Positions 17,142 through 26,519 of a stretch of DNA of 64,000 bases are shown here, piece by piece; the first letter of the stretch is position 1, and each line of letters starts with the position of its first letter. The notes beneath the pieces are model-generated. The model saw only the letters and a program-made list of their open reading frames with translations, searched no databases and was not told where the DNA came from. The position numbers and the translations under genes were made by a program. The stretch lies in the NCBI RefSeq assembly GCF_002043095.1, contig NZ_MVOC01000057.1, forward strand, positions 62,001-126,000, in the 5' to 3' direction. This DNA is from Mycobacterium sp. AT1. Its GTDB lineage: Bacteria; Actinomycetota; Actinomycetes; Mycobacteriales; Mycobacteriaceae.

Positions 17142-19076
17142 GTGACGTACACGCTGGGGACCCCGGTTCCGGTCCTCGCCGCCGAGCGCGTGCCGCGACG
17201 GGCGCGGGCCGTGACCGGGGACCGGGTCCGCCTCGGGCTCCTCCTGGTCGGCACCGCCGTCCTGTACCTGTGGAACGTCACGATCAACGGCATGGCCAAC
17301 CAGTACTATGCGGCGGCCGCCCAGGCGGGTTCGCGTGACTGGGAGGCGTTGCTGTTCGGCTCGCTCGACGCCAACAACTTCATCACCGTCGACAAGCCGC
17401 CGCTGTCGCAGTGGGCGATGGGGCTTTCGGGGCAGCTGTTCGGTTTCTCCAGCGCCAGCATGCTCGTCCCGGAGGCGCTGATGGCGGTCGGCGCCGTCGC
17501 CCTGCTGTACGGCGCCGTCCGGCGGATCAGCGGACCGGGTGCCGGCCTGCTCGCCGGCGGGACGTTGGCGGTGACGCCGGTCGCAGTGCTCATGTTCCGA
17601 TTCAACGATCCCGACGCCGCGATGGTCCTTCTCATGACGGCGGCGGCCTACTGCACCGTGCGGTCGCTGGAGCACGGGTCGGGCAGGTGGTTGGCGGGCG
17701 CCGGGGTGGCACTGGGATTCGCGTTCCTCGCCAAGATGCTGGAGGGTGCCCTGGTGATGCCGGCGCTGGCTGCCGCCTATCTGATGGCCGCACCGATCCG
17801 GTTGCGCGCCAGGCTGTTACACCTGCTGGGTGCGGCCGTGGCGTTCGTGGTGTCGGCCGGCTGGTTCGTGGTGTTGACGATGGTGTGGCCCGCGAGCGCG
17901 CGGCCGTACATCGCCGGGTCGACGGACAACGACTTCATGAATCTGGTGCTCGGATACAACGGGGTGGCAAGGGTTTTGGGGCATGGTCACTCGGTCGGGC
18001 CCGTGACCGCCGGTCGGGAGATCGGGACGGCGACCATCGGCGGCTTCGCCGGTCACCCGCAGGGGTTGAGACGCCTGGTGTCTGGCGAGTTCGGCTTCGA
18101 GATCGGGTGGTTGGTACCGGCTGCGCTGCTGGCAACGGTGTTGACCGTCGCGCTGCGGGGCAGGGCGCCGAGGACCGATCCGGTGCGCGCCGGTGCGGTG
18201 CTGTTCGGTGGGTGGTTCCTGGTCGACGGTGTGGTGCTGAGCTTCATGCACGGCACCATCCACGCGTACTACAGCTTGTCGATCGCGCCACCTGTCGCGG
18301 CGATCTTCGCCATCGGGGTGTCCCAGGCTTGGACTCGTCGCGAAAGGCTTTGGAGCAGAACCGCTCTCGCTGTCACCCTGCTGGCGGCCGGACTGTGGGG
18401 GTGGTGGTTGCTTGGCGGCAGTGCGATGTCGTCACCGGTGCTGCGGTGGGGCGTCTTCGGCGTGACGACGCTCGCGTCGACTGCGTTGCTGTGGTCGTGG
18501 CCCCCGGGTGGTCGGGCCGGGCGACGGTTCGTCGCCCCTACCCTTCTGACCGCGGCGTTGGTCGGAGCCCTTGGCGGGCCGGCCGCGTACGCGGTGGCGA
18601 CCGTCGCCACACCGCATCAGGGCATCGGGCCGTCGGTCGGCCCGCCCGGCAGGGGATACCTTGGCGGCCGCACGCTGAGCAACCCGCGCCTCGACGCGCT
18701 TCTCGAGGCGACCGACACGCCGTGGTCGGCGGCCGTCGACCGGTCGACGGCAGCGGCCGGCCTCGAATTGGCCACCGGCACCGCGGTAATGGCGATCGGC
18801 GGGTTCTCCGGCACCGACCCCACTCCGACGCTGCAGCAGTTTCAAGACGACGTTGCCAAGCATCGGGTGGCGTACTACCTGGCGACGGGAAGTCCGGCGC
18901 GCACCACCGCCGCCGTCCGCGGCGACAAGAATGGCGAGTTCCGCTCGGGTACCCATTCCGACATCCAGCGCTGGGTCCGCAGCCAGTTTCCGGCCGTGAC
19001 GGTCGGAGGTGTCACGGCCTACGACCTGCTCGCGCCGGAGCGGGCGGGACTATCTGACGAGGCGCCGCAACAGTGA
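17142..19076 (+). CDS. GT39 family membrane glycosyltransferase (ArnT/PMT-like)
   Basis: This 644-residue polytopic protein has about 12 helices. The motif NNFITVDKPPLSQWAMGLSGQLFG, with an Asp-Lys-Pro-Pro-Leu core, defines polyprenyl-phosphate-sugar transferases. A large C-terminal extracytoplasmic domain (from about residue 500) includes DALLEATDTPWSAAVDRSTAAAGLELATGTAVMAIGGFSG, common in actinobacterial members. It probably adds a mannosyl or other sugar to wall protein or glycan outside the membrane. I chose GTG 17142; longer in-frame starts read into unstructured sequence. Its 3' end overlaps the convergent ABC-2 gene by 27 nt. Confidence 0.85.
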   Translation: MTYTLGTPVPVLAAERVPRRARAVTGDRVRLGLLLVGTAVLYLWNVTINGMANQYYAAAAQAGSRDWEALLFGSLDANNFITVDKPPLSQWAMGLSGQLFGFSSASMLVPEALMAVGAVALLYGAVRRISGPGAGLLAGGTLAVTPVAVLMFRFNDPDAAMVLLMTAAAYCTVRSLEHGSGRWLAGAGVALGFAFLAKMLEGALVMPALAAAYLMAAPIRLRARLLHLLGAAVAFVVSAGWFVVLTMVWPASARPYIAGSTDNDFMNLVLGYNGVARVLGHGHSVGPVTAGREIGTATIGGFAGHPQGLRRLVSGEFGFEIGWLVPAALLATVLTVALRGRAPRTDPVRAGAVLFGGWFLVDGVVLSFMHGTIHAYYSLSIAPPVAAIFAIGVSQAWTRRERLWSRTALAVTLLAAGLWGWWLLGGSAMSSPVLRWGVFGVTTLASTALLWSWPPGGRAGRRFVAPTLLTAALVGALGGPAAYAVATVATPHQGIGPSVGPPGRGYLGGRTLSNPRLDALLEATDTPWSAAVDRSTAAAGLELATGTAVMAIGGFSGTDPTPTLQQFQDDVAKHRVAYYLATGSPARTTAAVRGDKNGEFRSGTHSDIQRWVRSQFPAVTVGGVTAYDLLAPERAGLSDEAPQQ

Positions 19077-19853
19077 TGACGCGGTGAAGACTCCGAGCGC
19101 GGCGGCGATCAGCAGGACTCCGACGTCGAGCAGGGTGTTGCCCGGCGTGCCGAGCAGCAGCGCCCGTAGCGCGTTGACCTCGTAGCTCAGCGGATTCACC
19201 GCGGAGAGCCAGCGCAACCACTGCGGCATCACCTCCACGGGGTAGAGAGCGTTCGACGCGAAGAACAGCGGCATCGTGATGGCCTGTCCGATGCCCATCA
19301 GCCGGTCCCTGTTGCGCACGAGACCCGCCAGCGTCATCGACAGACACGCGAAGAACGCCGACCCGAGCACCACCACCACCATCGCCCCGAGGATGCGAAT
19401 GGGGTTGGCGGTCAGGTGGATTCCCATCAGGTAGGCGATCACCATGACACCGACGACCTGCGCGACCGACCGCACGCCGGCCGCGAACGCCTTGCCCGTG
19501 ATGAGGGCCGACGCCGGCGCCGGGGTGACCATCAGCTTGGCGAGGATTCCTGCGTCGCGGTCCCAGACGATCTGGATGCCGTAGAAGATCGAGATGAACA
19601 GGGCCGACTGCGCGATGATTCCTGGGGCGAGGAAGGCCAGGTACGGCACGTTCCCGGTGTCGATGACGTGCAGCCGGGAGAACGTCTGCCCGAAGATCAG
19701 CAGCCACAGCGCGGGCTGCACCATGCGAGTCACGAGTTCGCTGCGGTCGTGGCTGAGCTTCTGCAATTCGACGAGCGCGAACGCGCCCATCCGGCGCAAC
19801 AGGCCGCCCGTGCGCCGGATGCCGCGCGGCGCCCGGATCAGGTCAACTGGCAC
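19050..19853 (-). CDS. ABC-2 type exporter permease (DrrB-like)
   Basis: This 267-residue permease has six helices in the DrrB order: LVTRMVQPALWLLIFGQTFSRL, YLAFLAPGIIAQSALFISIFYGIQIVWDRDAGILAKLMVTPAP, SMTLAGLVRNRDRLMGIGQAITMPLFFASNALYPV and WLRWLSAVNPLSYEVNALRALL. It exports drugs or lipids with the preceding ATPase, which it overlaps by 11 nt. A MarR-type repressor heads the transcript, so the system is likely induced by its own substrate. Confidence 0.9.
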   Translation of the reverse strand: MPVDLIRAPRGIRRTGGLLRRMGAFALVELQKLSHDRSELVTRMVQPALWLLIFGQTFSRLHVIDTGNVPYLAFLAPGIIAQSALFISIFYGIQIVWDRDAGILAKLMVTPAPASALITGKAFAAGVRSVAQVVGVMVIAYLMGIHLTANPIRILGAMVVVVLGSAFFACLSMTLAGLVRNRDRLMGIGQAITMPLFFASNALYPVEVMPQWLRWLSAVNPLSYEVNALRALLLGTPGNTLLDVGVLLIAAALGVFTASSLLRRLVR

Positions 19854-20667
19854 GACGTGCCGCCCTTCTGCTGGAACGGATTTCGTTGAGGCCGCGTTTG
19901 GCGGCGTCCTCGGTCAGATCGGACCCGGCGTAGTGGCGGAACACGTCTTCGAGCGTCGGGTCGGGGGAGGCGTCGGAGCTCAGCGCGGACTTCAGGTCGT
20001 GCGGTGAGCCGACGGCCTGCAGCACGCCGTGGTGCATGAGCGCGACGCGGTCGCACAGCGCGTCGGCCTCCTCCATGTAGTGGGTGGTCAGCAGGACGGT
20101 CATGCCGTACTCGGCCTGCATGTCGGCCACCTGTGACCAAACCCCGTCGCGGGCAATGGGATCCAGTCCAACCGTCGGCTCGTCGAGGATCAGCAGCGAC
20201 GGCCGGTTCACCAGAGCCTGGGCGAGTTCCAGTCGGCGCACCATGCCGCCGGAGTAGGTGCCTGCGAGATTCTCCGCCACGTCGAGGAGTTGCATGGCCG
20301 ACAGTGCCTCGTCGACCCGCGCCCTGCGCTGCTTGCGAGGGACGTCGTAGAGCCGGGCGAACAGGTCGACGTTCTGCCTGCCCGTCAGGGCGGACTCAAT
20401 CGAGAGTTGTTGTGGCACATAGCCGAGGTTGTGGCGGATGTCCATGGTGTCGCGCCGGGCGTCGAGGCCGAAGATGCGCACCTCGCCGTGCTGGACGGGC
20501 GTGAGCGTGGTGAGCACCCGGACCACCGAGGTCTTGCCTGCGCCGTTGGGGCCGAGCAGGCCGAGCGTCTCGCCCGCCTGGACCTCGAGGGTGACGTCGT
20601 CGACTGCGGTGAAGTCGCCGTAGCGGTGAGTCAGGTTGCGGCACTCGATCGCCGGTGTGGGGGTCAT
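19843..20667 (-). CDS. ABC-2 exporter ATPase (DrrA-like)
   Basis: This 274-residue ATPase has Walker A GPNGAGKTS, Q-loop YVPQQLSIES, signature YSGGMVRRLELAQAL, Walker B LLILDEPTVGLD, switch LTTHYMEEAD and a DrrA-type C-terminal tail. The start ATG at 20667 overlaps the MarR gene's stop (20664-20667). It powers the DrrB-like permease downstream. Confidence 0.93.
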   Translation of the reverse strand: MTPTPAIECRNLTHRYGDFTAVDDVTLEVQAGETLGLLGPNGAGKTSVVRVLTTLTPVQHGEVRIFGLDARRDTMDIRHNLGYVPQQLSIESALTGRQNVDLFARLYDVPRKQRRARVDEALSAMQLLDVAENLAGTYSGGMVRRLELAQALVNRPSLLILDEPTVGLDPIARDGVWSQVADMQAEYGMTVLLTTHYMEEADALCDRVALMHHGVLQAVGSPHDLKSALSSDASPDPTLEDVFRHYAGSDLTEDAAKRGLNEIRSSRRAARRAS

Positions 20668-21116
20668 GCCTCCTCCTCGTGCAACAGGCGGGTGACCTCG
20701 GCCAGCACCGTCAGGCCGTCGTGCAGGCGCTCGCGTTGACCGGGCTCCAAGCGGGACAGCACGGCGCCGAGCGCGGCTCTGCGGACGGCCCGGGATTCGT
20801 CGGCGACCCGCTGGGCCGACTCGGTCAGCCGGAGCCGGCCGACGCGCCGGTCGTCGGGGTCGACGGTGCGCACCAACAACCCGTCGGCGCAGAGCCGCGA
20901 CACCAGGGTGGACGCGGTGTTGGGGGCCAGGCCAAGGTCGGCGGCGGCGTGGCGCACCGCGATGTCGGGTTGGCGACCGACCAACCGCAGAAGTTCGGCC
21001 TGCGATTCGGGAAGTCCGGAGCCGATCCGGGGGCCTCCGCCGGATCGGCGAACCTGCCGACGGAAGCGCCCCGCGGTCGCGAGCAGTTCGGCCGCGAGGT
21101 CGGTGCTGGTGTGCAT
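20664..21116 (-). CDS. MarR-family regulator of the ABC exporter
   Basis: The 150-residue winged-helix protein shows RLVGRQPDIAVRHAAADLGLAPNTASTLVSRLCADGLLVRTVDPDDRRVGRLRLTESAQ, the MarR recognition helix and wing. It is the first gene of an operon with the exporter (4-nt overlap). A perfect inverted repeat begins 8 bp upstream of its start. Autoregulation and substrate-induced derepression follow by analogy with the family. Confidence 0.9.
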   Translation of the reverse strand: MHTSTDLAAELLATAGRFRRQVRRSGGGPRIGSGLPESQAELLRLVGRQPDIAVRHAAADLGLAPNTASTLVSRLCADGLLVRTVDPDDRRVGRLRLTESAQRVADESRAVRRAALGAVLSRLEPGQRERLHDGLTVLAEVTRLLHEEEA

Positions 21117-21123
21117 CCCGCCA

Positions 21124-21148
21124 CGTTACCTCTGTCGCAGAGGTAACG
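21124..21148. promoter_or_regulatory. MarR operator: perfect 11-bp inverted repeat, 3-bp spacer
   Basis: Left arm CGTTACCTCTG (21124-21134), spacer TCG, right arm CAGAGGTAACG (21138-21148). Every arm base pairs. It lies 8 bp before the marR start, where bound protein would block initiation. It is also 48 bp from the divergent acidic-protein gene at 21196. Confidence 0.8.
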
Positions 21149-21195
21149 ATTGGGGTCGGGGTTTACCCGGGGCTCACCTCGGGCACCATGGCGGC

Positions 21196-21561
21196 ATGTC
21201 CACATCCGATTTCGACGACTTCCCGCTGTCGCAGTCCGAAGAACTCGACTCCGACGAGATCCGGAACGACGACGGCGACGAGGTCGCCGATCCGCCCGAG
21301 CGGTGGATCGACGCCAAGGACGACGAGACCCTCGACGAGCGGTTGTCCGAAGAGGTGCCCGACGTGACGGCCGAGCTGGACGACGAGGACGCCGAGGACG
21401 ACGACGAGACCGAGGCCCACGACTCCGACGCTGGCGGCGGGCTCGAGGTGGTGGCCGACGACGAGCTGGACCGGCTCGACACGCAGCGCCACGGCCGCGA
21501 GCAGGGTCAGATCGACGGCACACCAGAGGACGGCTCGTCGTTCTTCGACATCGTCGAATAA
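21196..21561 (+). CDS. Highly acidic small protein (DUF5709-like)
   Basis: This 121-residue soluble protein is about one third Asp and Glu. The block ADPPERWIDAKDDETLDERLSEEVPDV matches the pattern I know from DUF5709 (PPE plus a TLDxRLxxExPD motif). An acidic tract (DDEDAEDDDETEAH) follows. No enzymatic motif is visible. ATG 21196 is transcribed away from the MarR operon. A strong hairpin terminator follows 10 nt after the stop. Function is unknown. Confidence 0.7.
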   Translation: MSTSDFDDFPLSQSEELDSDEIRNDDGDEVADPPERWIDAKDDETLDERLSEEVPDVTAELDDEDAEDDDETEAHDSDAGGGLEVVADDELDRLDTQRHGREQGQIDGTPEDGSSFFDIVE

Positions 21562-21571
21562 CGCGCGACCG

Positions 21572-21602
21572 CCGGATGGCCCGCCACAGGCGGGCCATCC
21601 GG
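21572..21602. terminator. Bidirectional hairpin terminator
   Basis: Fourteen-base arms (CCGGATGGCCCGCC at 21572-21585 and its complement at 21589-21602) flank the loop ACA. It sits between the convergent acidic-protein gene and glgX. There is no U-tract, as is usual in mycobacteria. Confidence 0.8.
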
Positions 21603-21617
21603 GATCGTCCAGCGCGT

Positions 21618-23852
<2,235 letters not shown>

Positions 23853-24038
23853 GATGCACACTCCGTGTAGGTGAAGGTCGAACAAGGCGACGATACGGTG
23901 CGATCGGCCGCGGGAGCATGGCGGGCGAAACGCACCAACGTGAGGTATGCCGGTTGGCCACCGGGTGTGAACTGCCCAATTACCGGGGTGTGCAAACCGA
24001 CGGCGGGTGGCCGTGTGGTCACGGTCACCCGGGGTGGT

Positions 24039-24590
24039 TCAGGCGATCGTGACCCCGGCGGCCCGCAATGAGTCGAGTGCTTCGGCGGTCGTCGTGGGCG
24101 ACACTCCCGCCGTCAGGCCCGTCAGGACCCGGGTGCTGAACCCGGCCGCGACCGCGTCGGCGGCGGTCGCCTTCACGCAGTAGTCGGTGGCGATCCCGAC
24201 CACGTCCACCGCGTCGACGTCGTGCCCGCGCAGCCAGTCGGCGAGCCCGGTGCCGTGGTCGCAGTGGAACCCCTCGAAGCCGCTGTACGCCGCCGAGTAG
24301 TGGCCCTTGTGGAAGACGTCCTCGAACGCCGACGGGTCGAGCCCGTCGTGGAACTCCGCGCCAGGCGTGCCCGCGACGCAGTGCCGCGGCCAGGTGTCGC
24401 GGAAGTCGGGGTCCTCGGAGAAGTGCCCACCGGGGTCGACGTGATAGTCCATCGTGGCGACGACGTGGTCGTAGTCGTGCCCGGCCAGCAGCTCGGTGAT
24501 CCGCCGCGCCACCTCGGCACCGCCCTCGACGGCCAGCGAACCGCCCTCGCAGAAGTCCTTCTGTACGTCCACGACGATCAGAGCGCGCAT
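24039..24590 (-). CDS. pncA: Nicotinamidase/pyrazinamidase
   Basis: This converts nicotinamide to nicotinic acid in NAD salvage and activates pyrazinamide. The 183-residue protein has the full triad Asp8 (VDVQKDF), Lys95 (FHKGHYSA) and Cys138 (GIATDYCVK), and metal ligands Asp48, His50, His56 and His70. The ATG at 24590 starts MRALIVVDVQ. It is the last gene of a leftward cluster; the gap to the membrane-protein gene upstream is 17 nt, so co-transcription is likely although the functions seem unrelated. Confidence 0.95.
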   Translation of the reverse strand: MRALIVVDVQKDFCEGGSLAVEGGAEVARRITELLAGHDYDHVVATMDYHVDPGGHFSEDPDFRDTWPRHCVAGTPGAEFHDGLDPSAFEDVFHKGHYSAAYSGFEGFHCDHGTGLADWLRGHDVDAVDVVGIATDYCVKATAADAVAAGFSTRVLTGLTAGVSPTTTAEALDSLRAAGVTIA

Positions 24591-24607
24591 GCCGCCAGTA
24601 TCCCCGA

Positions 24608-25894
24608 TCAGCCGCCGAACAGCAGGTAGAGCCCGGTGAAGGTGTAGCCGACCATGACCAGCATCATCGCGAGCTGCCCCGTCACCTGGTGGCGCTTGGG
24701 CAGCAGGCGCAGCGCGCGGTCGTGCGCGGCGATGACCCCGGCGACGTGCCCGCCGACGACGAATCCCACCTTCAGCGTCGCCAGCACCGAGGGGTGCGAC
24801 GACAGCAGGTAGTACGGCTGGACGTCGGGCAGTCCGACCAGCCGCAGCACCGTCTGCTGGCCGCGTTCGACGAGGTAGGTCAGATAGTGGGCGAACACGT
24901 AGCCGATCACGATGGGGATCAGCGAGTGCGCCATCAGCCCTGGCAGTTCGCGACGGCGCTGCGCGTCGACCCCGCCGGTCGCGCGGGCCGCGAACCAGAA
25001 CGTCGTCGCCACGACGCCGGCGAACAGCAGGAGTCCGGCGGTGCGGATGAGGACCGCGATCGCCGGCGTGCTGCCGGACGCTTCGTCGACGAGGTTGCGC
25101 CACTGCGGCATCGCCGAGAAGCTGTCGAACGCCGTCGACCCCAGCAGGATCGCGAGCACCGCGATCGTTCCCGGCCGCACCGGCATCGACGGCAGGTGGT
25201 CGAAGGGGTTGCCGATCGCGATGCGGCCGTCGTCGTTGCGCCGCATCGGTGACAACCGCGACGCCACCACGCCGTACACCTCGAAGGGATCGGCGCGCGC
25301 GTTCCACCTGGTGCCGAACGCCAACGCGCCGGCGAACGTCACGGCGACATAGACCGAAAGCCAAATCTCCACTGCCGCAAGCGATCCGGGGTCGGGACTG
25401 GCGAGTTCGAGCCACACGAATGCGAACAGTCCGGCGGCGGCGGGCCAGTAGCCCCACGCGTCCGGATAGCTCAGCGGTGGGGCGCGACGCGACGGCGGCA
25501 GCAGCCGGTAGACGGTGCGCACCGGCGACAGCAGGCGCCACACCGGGCCGATCGCCAGCGACAGCGCCACCAGACCGACCCACAGCAGCACGTAGAAGAC
25601 GCCGGGCAGCGCGTTGTCGCCGTCCTGCGGACCGAACACCGCCGCGACCGCCACCCACGCCGCCAGCAGCAGCCCCGCAACGGCCACCGTCCAGCGCGTC
25701 GCGGGGGCGTCGCACACCGTCGTCACCCATTGCGGCAGCGGGCGGCCAGGCTTGTTCGCGTCGAAGCGCGGCTTCTTCCACGCCAGGGCCACGACGGCGA
25801 AGGTGAACGTCAGCGCCCACGCCGCGCCGATCAGCGCGTAGGTGTACGGGATCGGTAGATCGTTCGAGCCACCAAGGCCGTGCGCGAGGATCAC
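24608..25894 (-). CDS. Polytopic membrane protein (fenitrothion-hydrolase-annotated family)
   Basis: This 428-residue protein has about ten helices. Residues likely at the membrane surface are conserved-looking: GYWPAAAGLFAFVWLELASPDPGS, GTRWNARADPFEVYGVVASRLSPMRR, SFSAMPQWRNLV, GYVFAHYLTYLVERGQQT. Actinobacterial homologues are sometimes annotated fenitrothion hydrolase after a Burkholderia membrane protein. I see no hydrolase motif, so I treat that name with caution. The ATG start overlaps the stop of the cupredoxin-like lipoprotein by 4 nt, tying it to that operon. Confidence 0.7.
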   Translation of the reverse strand: MILAHGLGGSNDLPIPYTYALIGAAWALTFTFAVVALAWKKPRFDANKPGRPLPQWVTTVCDAPATRWTVAVAGLLLAAWVAVAAVFGPQDGDNALPGVFYVLLWVGLVALSLAIGPVWRLLSPVRTVYRLLPPSRRAPPLSYPDAWGYWPAAAGLFAFVWLELASPDPGSLAAVEIWLSVYVAVTFAGALAFGTRWNARADPFEVYGVVASRLSPMRRNDDGRIAIGNPFDHLPSMPVRPGTIAVLAILLGSTAFDSFSAMPQWRNLVDEASGSTPAIAVLIRTAGLLLFAGVVATTFWFAARATGGVDAQRRRELPGLMAHSLIPIVIGYVFAHYLTYLVERGQQTVLRLVGLPDVQPYYLLSSHPSVLATLKVGFVVGGHVAGVIAAHDRALRLLPKRHQVTGQLAMMLVMVGYTFTGLYLLFGG

Positions 25895-26325
25895 TGCACG
25901 GCGATGGAGGCGATCGTGCGGTTCAGTTCGTGCAGTTCGACGTCGACCTTGCCGGGCACGGTGACGGTGAACTGAAACGACTGACCGGGCTTCGGCTCGA
26001 CGGCAAACGTGTGCTCCGGATTGGAGTGGACGTGCAGCTGGTCGGCGGCGTCGCTGTCGATCCGAAGCACGATCGGGTCGCCCACCTTGGCCTGAAGTTG
26101 TTCGTTGGTTGGCGTCACCTTGCCGCCCTTGATGGTGACGTCGACGACGAGCTGCTCAGGGGGAGCCTGCTGGTCGGACAGCTGCGGGATGGAGGTCGAG
26201 CTGCCCGAGCCGCCGGAGGCCGTCGCACTGCTCGACGTCGCACCGGAATCGGTGGATCCGCCGCATCCCGCGAGGAGCAACGCGGTGGTGGCGGTCAGGG
26301 CGGCGAGTGTCGTCTGCGTGGTCAC
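25891..26325 (-). CDS. Lipoprotein with cupredoxin-like domain
   Basis: This 144-residue protein has a lipobox (TALLLAGC, Cys21), a Ser/Gly linker, and from residue 58 a beta-rich domain: LVVDVTIKGGKVTPTNEQLQAKVGDPIVLRIDSDAADQLHVHSNPEHTFAVEPKPGQSFQFTVTVPGKVDVELHELN. The strand order and the histidines (HVHSNPEH, HELN) resemble EfeO-type or plastocyanin-like folds, but the blue-copper Cys is absent. It may hold copper or another metal outside the membrane. It overlaps both neighbours by 4 nt. Confidence 0.72.
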   Translation of the reverse strand: MTTQTTLAALTATTALLLAGCGGSTDSGATSSSATASGGSGSSTSIPQLSDQQAPPEQLVVDVTIKGGKVTPTNEQLQAKVGDPIVLRIDSDAADQLHVHSNPEHTFAVEPKPGQSFQFTVTVPGKVDVELHELNRTIASIAVQ

Positions 26326-26519
26326 GGTGTCCCATCTTGGTCGGCGGCGGCTGAAGGTCCGCTGGGTGTCGCGTCCTCGTCCTCTTCGGCCTCCAGCCTG
26401 CGGTCTCGCCGCGCCACCCAGATGACCACGGCCACCACCAGGATGGCCGGTGCGAACGCCGGGATCGCCAGCAGCGCCGAGTGGTCGGCGAGGATTTGGA
26501 CGTCGGGTGCCTGGCTCAT
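26322..26519 (-). CDS. Small single-pass membrane protein (65 aa)
   Basis: A 65-residue protein has one transmembrane helix (about residues 17-36, AIPAFAPAILVVAVVIWVA) preceded by a short polar head and followed by a basic then acidic tail (RRDRRLEAEEDEDA). Its ATG 26519 lies in the TGA of the large membrane protein, and its TGA overlaps the start of the lipoprotein. The exact 4-nt overlap on both sides is strong evidence that it is a real gene. A role as a small subunit of a membrane complex is inferred. Confidence 0.75.
   Translation of the reverse strand: MSQAPDVQILADHSALLAIPAFAPAILVVAVVIWVARRDRRLEAEEDEDATPSGPSAAADQDGTP

Noticed and set aside
24608..25894. Fenitrothion hydrolase as a literal function
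   Set aside because: No hydrolase catalytic motif; the name comes from one distant membrane protein, and the operon suggests another role.
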